Shown here in pieces: positions 55,440 through 64,000 of a stretch of DNA of 64,000 nt (the stretch's first letter is position 1; each line of letters opens with the position of its first letter). Source of the stretch: Novosphingobium capsulatum NBRC 12533 (lineage in GTDB: Bacteria > Pseudomonadota > Alphaproteobacteria > Sphingomonadales > Sphingomonadaceae); the NCBI RefSeq assembly GCF_001598375.1, contig NZ_BCYV01000014.1, forward strand, positions 1-64,000, in the 5' to 3' direction. Under the pieces are notes generated by a model. The model was given only the letters and a program-made list of their open reading frames with translations, had not been told where the DNA came from and did no database searches. The translations under genes and the position numbers were made by a program.

Positions 55440-56773
55440 GCCGGTTGCACCGGGCCCTTGCTGGCCACGTAATCGTTGAGCAGTTCGTGGAAGCGCTGGA
55501 TGCGCTTTTCCTGGCCGGGCAGGATACAGCCCTTGAAGCCGCGCGAATTGAGGCCTTGTTGCTGCGTGGTGCCGATCGAGAGATCCTGATCGGCGACAAA
55601 GCCCAGCGAGACGCCATCGCCATAGCGGCTGTGCCGTGCCACGGCATCGTGGCGCAGCGGCACGGTGCCGATCGGGGTGACCACCTCTTTCATGCCCTTG
55701 ACCGGGGGATAGAGGCACCAATGCTGGAACACGCATTTTTCCGGGTCGGTGGGATGCGGCTCGGTGCGCAGCACCTGCATCTGTTCGGGCGACATGGTGA
55801 GCGTGAGATTGGGAAACAGCGTGCAGTGGAAATAGTCCACCAGTTGCTGGTCGGTCATGTCTTCGTACATGGTATAGCCGCGCTCTGGCCCCAGCTTGCG
55901 CTTGGCGGCGATCACGGCGGCGCGGATTTCGCCGGTGCGGCCCTGATAATCGGCCGGATCGATGCCCCAGGCGCGGGCGATATCATCGAGCGGGGCAGGC
56001 ACTTCGGCGCTGTGATAGTCCACCCGCGTGGTGGCCTGGTGGCCGATCATCCACATCGCGTTGTGGCCGCTGGGATACATCTCGAAGACCGTGGTGGGCA
56101 GGCCGTCGTTGATGAACGTGGCCAGTTCGGGATGGATCGTGGGGAGGTGGTAGCTTTCGTTGAAATTGTCGCGGATCACCTTCCAGTTGAATTCCGCGTC
56201 GCACGACAGCTTGAGCACGCGCACCCAGTTATCCAGGCCATAGTTGGCGAGGCGTTCCTGCAAGGGCGCCATCCACTGCGCCAGTGGCGGCACGTCATCA
56301 TCCATGCACCAGAACACGAACGGGCCCCAGGTTTCGCAGCGCAGTTCCGACAGGTGCACTTTGCCGCAGGGGTTGCCGCCGGCAAAATCATCCGGGTCCT
56401 GCACTTTGGCGAGCAGGCCATCGGGAGTGAACTGCCAGCCGTGATAGCCGCAGGTGATGCGCGGCAGCGAGCCGGCATCGCCCAGCACCAGGCGGTTTCC
56501 GCGATGCGGGCAGCTGTTGTAGAACGCGCGCACGCTGCCATCGGCCTGGGCGATCATCAGGATCGAATCCTTGCCGAAATCGTGGCGGATGAAGTCGCCT
56601 TCCTCCTCCAGTTCGGCCAGCATTCCGCCCAGGTGCCACACCTTGGGCCACAGATTCTGCCCTTCCTTGTCCATCCAGTCGCGCGAGATATAGCGATCGG
56701 CTGTGATCGTGTCGCCGCGCACCGGCATGTCGAAATCGGGCGAATAGCGCGATTTGTTGTCCTGGACTGTCAT
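55436..56773 (-). CDS. Rieske ring-hydroxylating oxygenase alpha subunit (1)
   Basis: Large subunit of a Rieske non-haem iron oxygenase, 445 residues. The Rieske site is Cys88-Pro-His90 and Cys108-Gly-Tyr-His111 with 17 residues between, and the iron site is NESYHLPTIHP with His209 and His214. It starts MTVQDNKSRYSPD. It lies 13 bases after a second Rieske gene and overlaps the NTF2-like gene. No ferredoxin or reductase is next to it. Substrate unknown; long-chain or aromatic compounds are possible. Confidence 0.92.
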   Translation of the reverse strand: MTVQDNKSRYSPDFDMPVRGDTITADRYISRDWMDKEGQNLWPKVWHLGGMLAELEEEGDFIRHDFGKDSILMIAQADGSVRAFYNSCPHRGNRLVLGDAGSLPRITCGYHGWQFTPDGLLAKVQDPDDFAGGNPCGKVHLSELRCETWGPFVFWCMDDDVPPLAQWMAPLQERLANYGLDNWVRVLKLSCDAEFNWKVIRDNFNESYHLPTIHPELATFINDGLPTTVFEMYPSGHNAMWMIGHQATTRVDYHSAEVPAPLDDIARAWGIDPADYQGRTGEIRAAVIAAKRKLGPERGYTMYEDMTDQQLVDYFHCTLFPNLTLTMSPEQMQVLRTEPHPTDPEKCVFQHWCLYPPVKGMKEVVTPIGTVPLRHDAVARHSRYGDGVSLGFVADQDLSIGTTQQQGLNSRGFKGCILPGQEKRIQRFHELLNDYVASKGPVQPA

Positions 56774-56786
56774 GCTCGCCGCCCTC

Positions 56787-57980
56787 TCACATTACCGGCT
56801 TGGGCAGGGTGGCATCATCCTGCAGATACCAGTTGAGCCATTCGTGGAAATACTGGTTGCCGCGTTCGTTGCGGCCGAACACCAGGTTGTCGTGCGCGCC
56901 GCTTTCCAGGCCTTTCTGGATTTCCATGCCGATCACATAGTCTTCCTGATAGGTCACATCGCGGAAGAAGTTGATAATCTGCTCCACCGCGGCGCGATCG
57001 GCCTCGTCGCGGATCGGCTCGCGCCGCAGGTAGTGCAGCACGGTGCGGTTGCGATCGGGCGTCGGCCCGGGGAACAGCTGGGCCACCTGGGTAATTTCGG
57101 GCGCGAGGAACGCCGAGACATTGGGGAACAGGATGCGCACGAAATCAAAGCCGTTGTTTTCCTGGTCGCCCCAATCCTCGCGCGGCACGTCTTTCAGCGC
57201 CTCGGCAATGCGGTGCTGGGGAAAGCCGATGCGCATCGAGGGGCCGAACCCTTCGTAGAACATGCGGTTCGATGGCGTGCGCGGTTCGATCGTGGCGGGG
57301 TGCAGCGAGGCGAAGTGATAGCCTTCGAGATAGCCGTCGAACGCGATCTTCCAGTTGGCGCCCTCGATCGTGCGGCTGCCGAGATAGGCCCAGTCGGCAA
57401 AGCCGACATTCTCGAAGTCTTCAAGGAAGCCCTGGAAATAGTCATCGAGATCGAGCGGGGCATTGGGCGTGAGCGCCACGAAGATCATGCCCGCGCGTTC
57501 CTCGCACGGCAGCGCGCGCAGGGCGAGGCCGGCCTTGTCGACATCGCCAAAGTTGGCGCTTTCCGACACGCCCAGCAGCTTGCCATCCTGGCCATAGGTC
57601 CAGCCGTGGTACTTGCAGGTGAAGCGGGCGCACTTGCCGTGCCCTTCGGAAGCGACCGGCGCGCCGCGATGCGAGCAGACGTTGAGGAACGCGCGCACCT
57701 CTCCTGCCTTGTCGCGCACGATCAGCACGGGCAGGCCCATCGCGTCCATCGCCTTGTAGTTGCCCGGCTCGGGCAGTTCGGCGGTGAAGGCCAGCATCAG
57801 CGGCACGCGGCGGAACACCAGTTCCATCTCTGCCTTCCACTGATCGGGATCGGTATAGGTGGCCGTGCGCACGCGCGCCACCTGCTGGGCCTGGTAGGTG
57901 CTGTTGTGCTCGACGTAATCCAGCATGATCTCGGCAATATCGCCGATCCGCTGGCGCCGCTCGGCCCGTTCATTGCTCAT
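56787..57980 (-). CDS. Rieske ring-hydroxylating oxygenase alpha subunit (2)
   Basis: Rieske oxygenase alpha subunit of 397 residues. Rieske ligands Cys102-Ser-His104 and Cys122-Lys-Tyr-His125 are present, again 17 apart. The iron site is FDGYLEGYHFASLHP with His222 and His227. Sequence differs clearly from the other alpha subunit, so the two are not a recent copy. First gene of a three-gene minus-strand operon (this, the other alpha, the NTF2-like protein). Confidence 0.92.
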   Translation of the reverse strand: MSNERAERRQRIGDIAEIMLDYVEHNSTYQAQQVARVRTATYTDPDQWKAEMELVFRRVPLMLAFTAELPEPGNYKAMDAMGLPVLIVRDKAGEVRAFLNVCSHRGAPVASEGHGKCARFTCKYHGWTYGQDGKLLGVSESANFGDVDKAGLALRALPCEERAGMIFVALTPNAPLDLDDYFQGFLEDFENVGFADWAYLGSRTIEGANWKIAFDGYLEGYHFASLHPATIEPRTPSNRMFYEGFGPSMRIGFPQHRIAEALKDVPREDWGDQENNGFDFVRILFPNVSAFLAPEITQVAQLFPGPTPDRNRTVLHYLRREPIRDEADRAAVEQIINFFRDVTYQEDYVIGMEIQKGLESGAHDNLVFGRNERGNQYFHEWLNWYLQDDATLPKPVM

Positions 57981-58144
57981 CTGCGGCCTCTCCTGCCTGT
58001 TTTGCTTGTGTCGCTAATGGCCAAAGCTGCCGCAGGCAGATCGCCTTGCCAAGCTGGGACAGGTGACAGGTTCCTCGCATTTTGGCCAAGTGGACAGGCG
58101 CCCGCTTTGCAGCGAACAAGCGCAAAACGGGCAAGGCGACGAGG

Positions 58145-59803
58145 ATGATGAACGACAGCGGCGAATCAGCGCGTGAACCTGCCCGATCCTGGCCCGCCGT
58201 TCCGGCCGCGCACCAGGCGCCATTCGTGAGCGACGGGCTGTGGCCGCATCAGACGATAGCCGATCGCGCTGCCGATCTGGCGGCTACGCGGCCCGATGAT
58301 CCGTGCATCATCGATGATGCCGGCGTGCTGACGTTTGCGGCGCTGTGGGCCGATGCCCAGGCGCTGGCCGCTTCGCTGCGCGCCCGGGGCCTGGTGCCGG
58401 GCGACGTCGTGGCGTTCCAGTTGCCCAACTGGCGCGAAGCGGCGGTGCTCAACCTGGCCTGCGTGGTCGCCGGGCTGGTGGTCAACCCGATCGTACCGAT
58501 CTATCGCGATGCCGAAATGCGCATGATGCTGGGCGATGGCGCGGCCCGCGCGCTGTTCGTGCCCACGGTGTTCCGCAAGGTGGACCACGCTGCCATGGCC
58601 GCCCGGGTGCAGGCCGATCTGCCCGCGCTGACGCATGTGTTCACCGTGCGCGGCGAGGGGCCTGACGATCTTGCCAGCCTGGTGGCGGCCGGGCGCAGCC
58701 TGCCCGATGCACGGGTGGTGGTCGATCCCATGGCGGTGAAGATGGTGCTCTATACCTCGGGCACCACGGGGCGGCCCAAGGGCGTGCTGCACAGCCATGC
58801 CACGCTGGGCCGGGTCATCGGCCAGAGCGGCACGTTCTGGGGGTTGAAACCGTGCGCGGCGGTGCTGATGCCATCGCCGGTCACGCATGTGTCGGGCTTT
58901 GCCAATGGCCTGGAAATGCCGCTGGTGATGGGCACCTGCACGGTGCTGATGGAAAGCTGGAACGCGCAGGAGGCGCTCGTCCTGATCGCGCGGCATGGCG
59001 TGGTTGGCACGGTGGCGGCCACGCCGTTCCTGGTGGAACTGGCCGCTGCCGCGCGCGCGGCGGGGGAAACCCTGCCAACGTTCCGTTTCTTTGCTTGTGG
59101 CGGCGCGGCCGTCGCGCCCGAGGTGATCCGTGAGGCGCGATCAGCCTTTGCCCGCTGCGCGCCGTTTCGCGTGTTCGGCAGTTCCGAAGTGCCGCTGGTC
59201 AGCTTCGGCTGGCCCGATGATCCTGCGCGCGCGGCGCAGACCGATGGGCGCATCGTGGACTATGCCGTGCGCATCGTCGATGAAGCCGGCCACGATCTGC
59301 CCGATGGGCGCGAGGGCGAAATCCTCGCGCGCGGGCCGGCGATGATGATCGGCTATACTGATCCTGCCGAAACCGCCAAGGCGATCGACGCGCAGGGCTT
59401 TTTCCGCACCGGAGACCTGGGCGTGCGCGACGCCGCCGGCGCCATCACCGTTACCGGGCGCAAGAAAGACCTGATCATTCGCGGCGGCGAAAACATTTCC
59501 GCGACCGAGATCGAGCAGGTGCTGGCCACGCATCCGGCCGTGGCCGATTGCGCGGTGGTGGCCATGCCCCATGCCCGGCTGGGCGAGGGGGTCTGCGCGT
59601 TCATCGTGGCGCGGGGCGCTGTGGCGGCGGCCGATCTGGCCGCGCATGTGGCGGCCAGTGGCCTTGCCCGGCAGAAGATTCCCGAACGCTTTGAAATGAT
59701 CGCGGCCCTGCCGCGCACGGCGGCGGGCAAGGTGCGCAAGGATCAGCTGCGCGCGCAGATCGCGCAGATCATTGCGGCAGAGACGCTTCCGGCGCCGGGT
59801 TGA
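58145..59803 (+). CDS. Acyl-CoA synthetase, AMP-dependent
   Basis: ANL-superfamily acyl-CoA ligase of 552 residues. The phosphate loop LYTSGTTGRPKGVLHSH, the VFGSSEVPLVSFG adenine segment, GFFRTGDLG and GRKKDLIIRGGENISATEIE, and the final RTAAGKVRKDQLR with the Lys, are seen. The look is near cyclohexanecarboxylate-CoA ligase types. ATG 58145 follows GCGACGAGG; three codons later there is another ATG. Divergent from the Rieske operon; its last 35 bases overlap the convergent permease gene. Confidence 0.9.
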   Translation: MMNDSGESAREPARSWPAVPAAHQAPFVSDGLWPHQTIADRAADLAATRPDDPCIIDDAGVLTFAALWADAQALAASLRARGLVPGDVVAFQLPNWREAAVLNLACVVAGLVVNPIVPIYRDAEMRMMLGDGAARALFVPTVFRKVDHAAMAARVQADLPALTHVFTVRGEGPDDLASLVAAGRSLPDARVVVDPMAVKMVLYTSGTTGRPKGVLHSHATLGRVIGQSGTFWGLKPCAAVLMPSPVTHVSGFANGLEMPLVMGTCTVLMESWNAQEALVLIARHGVVGTVAATPFLVELAAAARAAGETLPTFRFFACGGAAVAPEVIREARSAFARCAPFRVFGSSEVPLVSFGWPDDPARAAQTDGRIVDYAVRIVDEAGHDLPDGREGEILARGPAMMIGYTDPAETAKAIDAQGFFRTGDLGVRDAAGAITVTGRKKDLIIRGGENISATEIEQVLATHPAVADCAVVAMPHARLGEGVCAFIVARGAVAAADLAAHVAASGLARQKIPERFEMIAALPRTAAGKVRKDQLRAQIAQIIAAETLPAPG

Positions 59804-60899
59804 GCGGGCCCTGGTGCGCGCCAACCCATTCGCGCCACAGCAGCATCAGCACGGCGATCAGCGCCGGCCCGATCACCAGCCCGATCAGCCCCCAGGTTTC
59901 GATCCCGCCCAGGATGGCCAGCAGCACCCACAGGAACGGCAGCCGCGTGGCCCCGCCGATGAACACCGGGCGCACGAAGTGATCGGCCACGAAGATCACC
60001 ACGCTGCCAAAGACCAGCACGATGACCGCTGCCGCCGCCTTTCCGGCCGCGGCGAGCAGGGCAGCGGCGAGGACCACCGCCGCCACCGCGCCGAGCGGAA
60101 TGGCCGACAGCAGTGCGGTGAGCAGGCCGAGTAGCGCGGCATGGTCCACTCCGGCAAAGCCATAGGCCAGGCCCATCAACACGCCTTCGCCAAAGCCGAT
60201 GATGATCAGGCCATTGACCGTGCCGCGCACCGCCAGCACCGCCTGATCGGCCACGCGCAGGCCCAGTTCGCCAAAGGCGCGGCGCGTGCCGATGCGCAAG
60301 GCATGGGCCACACGCGCGCCATCGCGCATCAGGAAGAACAGCGTCAGCAGCATGAAGCTGACCAGCAGCACGCGATGCGCGACCAGGCCCAGGATCTTTT
60401 CGCCCGACGTAAAATGCAGCTTGTGTGCCTGCATCGACAGGCGATCGATCGCCTCGGGCGTGGCCAGGGTCTGCTGCCACCAGGCGACCAGGTGATCGCC
60501 ATAGGGCAGGTGCGCCACGAAATCGGGCACCGGCACGCCCTGGGCATGGGCCTGCGCCAGCCACTGCGTCACGGCCATGCTGTCGTGCGCCACGGCGGCG
60601 GCGACCATGACCAGCGGGATGACAAACACCAGCAGCACCAGCAGGGTGAACACCGCAGGCAAGACCAGCTTCTGCCCGCGTGGCCAGCGCTGCGCCGCTG
60701 TAACGTGGAGCGGCCAAAGCGAGACCGCCAGGATGACGCCCCAGCCCAGCGCGGGCAGGAACATCCGCAAGGTCCACAGGCCAGCCAGCGCCAGCAGCAC
60801 GATGGCAACGACACCGGTTATCCGTTGCGCCCGCGTGGCGTGGTTGGCCCCTTGCGCGGTCCAGGTTCCGGGCGCGTCGTCATCATGGCTTGCTTGCAT
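59769..60899 (-). CDS. AI-2E family transporter (PerM/YdiK type)
   Basis: Membrane permease of 376 residues with about eight helices, of the AI-2E transporter family. The N-terminal VLLALAGLWTLRMFLPALGW, split here by a loop, the middle FLMRDGARVAHALR and the late PVFIGGATRLPFLWVLLAILGG fit. Members export or import small molecules or sodium; the cargo here is unknown. It overlaps the ligase gene tail to tail and stands upstream of nothing on its own strand. Confidence 0.88.
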   Translation of the reverse strand: MQASHDDDAPGTWTAQGANHATRAQRITGVVAIVLLALAGLWTLRMFLPALGWGVILAVSLWPLHVTAAQRWPRGQKLVLPAVFTLLVLLVFVIPLVMVAAAVAHDSMAVTQWLAQAHAQGVPVPDFVAHLPYGDHLVAWWQQTLATPEAIDRLSMQAHKLHFTSGEKILGLVAHRVLLVSFMLLTLFFLMRDGARVAHALRIGTRRAFGELGLRVADQAVLAVRGTVNGLIIIGFGEGVLMGLAYGFAGVDHAALLGLLTALLSAIPLGAVAAVVLAAALLAAAGKAAAAVIVLVFGSVVIFVADHFVRPVFIGGATRLPFLWVLLAILGGIETWGLIGLVIGPALIAVLMLLWREWVGAHQGPLNPAPEASLPQ

Positions 60900-60955
60900 C
60901 AGGCCTGCCTAGCGCAGCACACCGAGCGAAACCAGATGGCAGCGGGCGGTCTTTT

Positions 60956-61753
60956 TCAGCCGCCCTTGGCCATGGCCGCGGCCATTTCCACGCGGGTGGG
61001 GTTGCGCCGCAAGGTAAGGCCGCCGTTTACCTGGAGGTTTTCCCCGGTCATGAAGCATTCGTCGCTGGCCAGGAACACGGCGGCGGCGGCGATATCGTCG
61101 CTCGTGCCGATGCGGCCCAGCGGATAGCCCGCCAGGAAGCTGTCGAACAGGCCGGGCACGGCCTTGGCCTGCGCGGTCATCGGCGTTTCGGTGAGGCCCG
61201 GCGAGATCGAATTGGCGCGGATGCCTTCCTCACCAAATTCGTGCGCGACGCAGCGCACCACGTGGTCGGTGCCGGCCTTGGTGCCCATGTAGGCGGCGTG
61301 ATCGTTGAGCATGATCGTGGCCGTGGCGCTGCTGATCTGGATCAGGCTGCCGCCGCGGCCGCCCATGCTGCGCGCCATCTTGCGGATCATCGCCTGGTAG
61401 AACTGGAACGGGCCGATGTATTGCAGCGCGGTGATGGTATCGAGTTCGTCGCGCGTGGTATCGAGGAACGGCTTGAGCAGGCCCCAGCCCGTGGCGTTGA
61501 CGGCAATATCCACCCCGCCCATCGCGCCAACCGCCGCATCGGCCATGGTGGCCAGGCTATCCGGGCTGGTGATGTCGCACGCCGCCCAGTGGCATGCATG
61601 GGCGCTGGCAAAATCGGCGAGCACGCTTTCCTTGCGCCCGGCAACCAGAACCTGTGCGCCTTCGTCCAGAAAGCGGCGGGCGATGTGCTGGCCCATGTTG
61701 CCTTCGCTGCTCGCGCCCAGAACCACGGCGCGCTTGCCGTCCAACCTGCCCAT
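60956..61753 (-). CDS. Short-chain dehydrogenase/reductase (1)
   Basis: SDR of 265 residues. The NAD-binding site is an unusual GASSEGNMGQH, the Ser of the catalytic triad is in IQISSATA, and YMGTKAG supplies Tyr and Lys. C-terminal GLTETPMTAQAK and FMTGENLQVNGG are typical. I start at 61753 because GGGAGAGAGCG precedes it; longer starts at 61768 and 61819 lack this. Probably oxidises or reduces a ring or side-chain hydroxyl in the oxygenase block. Confidence 0.88.
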   Translation of the reverse strand: MGRLDGKRAVVLGASSEGNMGQHIARRFLDEGAQVLVAGRKESVLADFASAHACHWAACDITSPDSLATMADAAVGAMGGVDIAVNATGWGLLKPFLDTTRDELDTITALQYIGPFQFYQAMIRKMARSMGGRGGSLIQISSATATIMLNDHAAYMGTKAGTDHVVRCVAHEFGEEGIRANSISPGLTETPMTAQAKAVPGLFDSFLAGYPLGRIGTSDDIAAAAVFLASDECFMTGENLQVNGGLTLRRNPTRVEMAAAMAKGG

Positions 61754-61904
61754 CGCTCTCTCCCGCATGGCGTTATCCCCGCTTGCTAACACAGGCGCAG
61801 GCGGGCCATTCCTCTCCAAAAGGGCAGTGGAGTGCGGCCGGGGCGATGCGCCAGTCTGATCCTGCTATCATGGCGCGGCGTGCGCGTCCGAAAGGAACGA
61901 GAAC

Positions 61905-62666
61905 ATGGATCTGGGACTCAAGGGGAAAAAGGTGATCCTCACCGGCGGCAGCCGGGGCATCGGACGCGCCACGGTAGAGCTGTTCGCCGCCGAAGGCGCC
62001 GATGTCGCGTTCTGTTCGCGCAATGCCGAACAGGTGGTAGAAACCGCCGCCGCGCTGGCCGTGCATGGCGGCAAGGTATTTGGCAGCGCATTCGACATGG
62101 AAAGCGGCCACGATGCCTATCGCGCGTGGCTGATGCAGGCGCGCGACGCGCTGGGCGGATGCGATATCTTCGTGCCGATGATCTCCACCAGCGGCGCGGG
62201 CGCGACGGGCGATTGGCAGAAAAGCCTGGATTACGACATCATGGGCCTGGCCATCGGGGTGGAGGTGCTGGAAGACGCGCTGGCCGCCTCGGGCGAGGGC
62301 AGCATCGTGGTCACGGCCAGCACGGCCGGCGTGGAAACCTTCATCGTGCCGCAGGGCTATAACGCGCTCAAGGGCGCGCTGCTGGTGCATGCCGGGCAGT
62401 TGAGCCAGGCGCTGGGCGCCAAGGGCATTCGCGTCAACAGCGTGTCACCGGGCCCGATCCGTTTTCCCGGCGGCAACTGGGAAGCGATCGAGGGCGTCAT
62501 GCCCGAACTCTATGCCGCAACGCAGGCGCAGTTCGTGCTGGGCCGCTGGGGCGGGCCCGAAGAAGTGGCGCGCACCGTGGTGTTCCTGGCTAGCCCGGCA
62601 TCGTCTTTCACCACGGGAACCAATGTGGTGATCGATGGCGGCTATACCAAGCGCGTACAGTTCTGA
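61905..62666 (+). CDS. Short-chain dehydrogenase/reductase (2)
   Basis: SDR of 253 residues with the classic GGSRGIGRATVELF nucleotide site, catalytic YNALKGALLVH, and SPGPIRFPGGNWEAI after it. The usual NNAG at residues near 90 is replaced by PMISTSGAG, so the site is atypical. GAAAGGAACGAGAAC precedes the ATG. Divergent from the other SDR. Confidence 0.9.
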   Translation: MDLGLKGKKVILTGGSRGIGRATVELFAAEGADVAFCSRNAEQVVETAAALAVHGGKVFGSAFDMESGHDAYRAWLMQARDALGGCDIFVPMISTSGAGATGDWQKSLDYDIMGLAIGVEVLEDALAASGEGSIVVTASTAGVETFIVPQGYNALKGALLVHAGQLSQALGAKGIRVNSVSPGPIRFPGGNWEAIEGVMPELYAATQAQFVLGRWGGPEEVARTVVFLASPASSFTTGTNVVIDGGYTKRVQF

Positions 62667-62704
62667 GGTTTTGGAGATTGTGCCGTTTGGGGGGTGAAGC
62701 GATT

Positions 62705-62803
62705 TCTCCCCTCCTCTTCAGAGGAGGGGGCGGGGGTGGTGCGAAGCCTTGCACTACCTTTCCACCACCCCCCGACCCCCTCCTCTGAAGAGGAGGGGGA
62801 GAG
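62705..62803. repeat. Large inverted repeat between convergent genes
   Basis: Arms at 62705-62741 and 62764-62803 are near reverse complements. Each holds the smaller palindrome CTCCTCTTCAGAGGAG or its complement. It lies between an SDR gene and the convergent MDR gene and probably ends both transcripts. The sequence type is repetitive-element-like, not coding. Confidence 0.7.
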
Positions 62804-62815
62804 AGTTTACGCCCC

Positions 62816-63850
62816 TCACTCCACCGCCAGCACCAGCTTGCCGGTATTGGCGCCAGTGAACAGGCGCATGAATGCGTCATAGGCGTTTTCCAGGCCGTGC
62901 TGGATATCCTCGTCCACGCGCAGGCGCCCTTCGCCGATCCATTGCGCCACGGCCGCGCCGCCTTCGGCAAAGCGGGGGACATAGCCGGCAATCAGGAAGC
63001 CCTTGATCGTCGCCTGTTTCACGATCACCTGCCACAGGTTGCGAATGCCGATCTTTTCCGGGGCGTTGTATTCGCTGATCAACCCGCACAGCACCACGCG
63101 GGCGTGCAGCGCCAGGTTCATCAGCACCGCATCCATCACGTCTCCGCCGACGTTTTCGAACATGATATCCACCCCCTGCGGCGCGGCAGCGGCGATTTCG
63201 GCTGAGAGGGCGTCGACCGGCTTGGCCCCGTGCGCGTCCTTGTAGTCGATTGCCATGTCAAAGCCGTAGTCCTGCACCAGCCGGCGGCACTTTTCCGCGC
63301 CGCCGGCAATGCCGATGACCCTAAGGCCCAGGATCTTGCCGATCTGGCCCACCATCGATCCTACCGCCCCGGCAGCGCCAGTAACCAGAAGGGTTTCTCC
63401 GGCGCGCGGTGACGCTGCATCGGTAAGCCCGAAATAGGCCGTCAGGCCCACGGCGCCCACGGCCGAGAGATAGCGCGAGGGGCTATCGACGATCGACACG
63501 TCGATCTTGCTGGTAAAGCCGCCGGGGGTGACCACCGAGTAATCCTCGATCGCGTTAAGGCCCAGCACCCAGTCGCCCACCGCGAAATCCGGATTGCGCG
63601 ACTCGTGCACGGTGCCCACCGTCGTCGCGCGCACGGCATCGCCCAGCGCGATCGGCGGCATGTAGCTGGGCGCATCGTCCATCCATCCGCGCTGCGCCGG
63701 ATCGAGCGAGATGAAATGGTTGCGCACCACCATGCCGCCTTGCGGGGCAGCTGGCACGGCGCCGGTTTCCAGGTGGAAGTCATCGCGCTGTGGTGTGCCG
63801 TGTGGGCGCCGTTGCAACAGGAAACGGCGATTTTCCAGGGGGTTCATCAT
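62816..63850 (-). CDS. NADP-dependent MDR oxidoreductase (CurA-like)
   Basis: Zinc-free medium-chain oxidoreductase of 344 residues, like NADPH-dependent curcumin/alkenal reductases. The start RRFLLQRRPHGTP, SLDPAQRGWMDD, the cofactor loop VTGAAGAVGSMVGQIGK and the FENVGGDVMDAVL segment are seen. The start is ATG 63850 or 63847; both are behind GGGAGAGCA. It may reduce a double bond formed in the catabolic pathway. Confidence 0.9.
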   Translation of the reverse strand: MMNPLENRRFLLQRRPHGTPQRDDFHLETGAVPAAPQGGMVVRNHFISLDPAQRGWMDDAPSYMPPIALGDAVRATTVGTVHESRNPDFAVGDWVLGLNAIEDYSVVTPGGFTSKIDVSIVDSPSRYLSAVGAVGLTAYFGLTDAASPRAGETLLVTGAAGAVGSMVGQIGKILGLRVIGIAGGAEKCRRLVQDYGFDMAIDYKDAHGAKPVDALSAEIAAAAPQGVDIMFENVGGDVMDAVLMNLALHARVVLCGLISEYNAPEKIGIRNLWQVIVKQATIKGFLIAGYVPRFAEGGAAVAQWIGEGRLRVDEDIQHGLENAYDAFMRLFTGANTGKLVLAVE

Positions 63851-63930
63851 TGCTCTCCCAATCCGGCGGGGCTGCCTTGGCCAGCCCCGATCATGCGCTT
63901 GCAGCTTGGCCCAAACCCCGGGGCAAGCAC

Positions 63931-64000
63931 CTATGATTTGTTGCAGTAGGTGTGCGTGCCCTCCCCGGCATAGGTTCCCATCATCAAGGGGCAAGAACCC
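63931..64000 (-). CDS. C-terminal end of a gene cut by the window edge
   Basis: On the minus strand the frame read inward from the edge stays open and ends CPLMMGTYAGEGTHTYCNKS then TAG at 63933-63931. It has 22 codons, no internal stop, and 80 bases separate it from the MDR start. It could be the end of the gene before the MDR gene in the same operon. Too short to name, so it may also be chance. Confidence 0.4.
   Translation of the reverse strand, partial: GSCPLMMGTYAGEGTHTYCNKS

Noticed and set aside
62667..62815. Insertion sequence remnant
   Set aside because: Inverted repeats are present but there is no transposase fragment or target duplication that I can see.
1..64000. tRNA or rRNA genes
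   Set aside because: I found no cloverleaf-compatible T-loop with acceptor stem in the gaps; hits to GGTTCGA-like strings lie inside coding sequence.

Overview
The window reads as a GC-rich alphaproteobacterial chromosome, most likely a sphingomonad (Novosphingobium-like) that is an aerobic anoxygenic phototroph. Three observations support this: TonB-dependent receptors next to catabolic genes, a bch/crt/puf photosynthesis block with bacteriochlorophyll a genes and a tetraheme reaction-centre cytochrome, and palindromic repeats at gene ends. Placement in a genus is inference. I saw no tRNA, rRNA, CRISPR array, transposase or phage gene.

Layout. 1-2.06 kb: end of a cytochrome bd oxidase operon (cydA partial, cydB, tiny cydX). 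2.3-7.5 kb: a TonB receptor and two exported hydrolases (amidohydrolase, M20). 7.5-15.3 kb: a fructose regulon (fruB-fruK-fruA-oprB on the minus strand, divergent fruR with two palindromic operators). 15.3-20.4 kb: acyltransferase 3, fructose-1,6-bisphosphatase, a LysR regulator and an MFS exporter. 20.5-26.5 kb: C1 metabolism, with purU divergent from soxBDAG (heterotetrameric sarcosine oxidase). 26.7-36.9 kb: a catabolic block with an MFS carrier, an AMP-dependent ligase, a TonB receptor, a cytochrome P450, an AraC regulator, an aldehyde dehydrogenase and a Zn alcohol dehydrogenase.

36.9-54.8 kb: photosynthesis. A TlpA-like thioredoxin diverges from bchI-bchD-bchO plus a 59-codon membrane protein gene. 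crtD-crtC on the minus strand diverge from crtF-bchC-bchX-bchY-bchZ-pufB-pufA-pufL-pufM-pufC, a classic superoperon. A lipoprotein cytochrome c gene follows. Control is visible in the DNA: matches to the PpsR/CrtJ site TGTC-N10-GACA lie before bchI, between crtD and crtF, and before bchC, the last two as tandem pairs exactly 8 bp apart. Stem-loops between pufB/pufA and pufA/pufL probably set the antenna-to-reaction-centre ratio. bchFNBHLM, bchG/P, puhA and ppsR are absent, and both flanks are unrelated genes, so the photosynthesis cluster is split or these genes lie outside the window.

54.9-64 kb: a second oxygenase block with two Rieske oxygenase alpha subunits, an NTF2-fold partner, an acyl-CoA ligase, an AI-2E-family permease, two SDR dehydrogenases and an MDR oxidoreductase, ending with a gene cut by the right edge. 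Ferredoxins and reductases for the P450 and the Rieske proteins are not encoded here. Most convergent gene junctions hold strong palindromes that can serve as two-way terminators.
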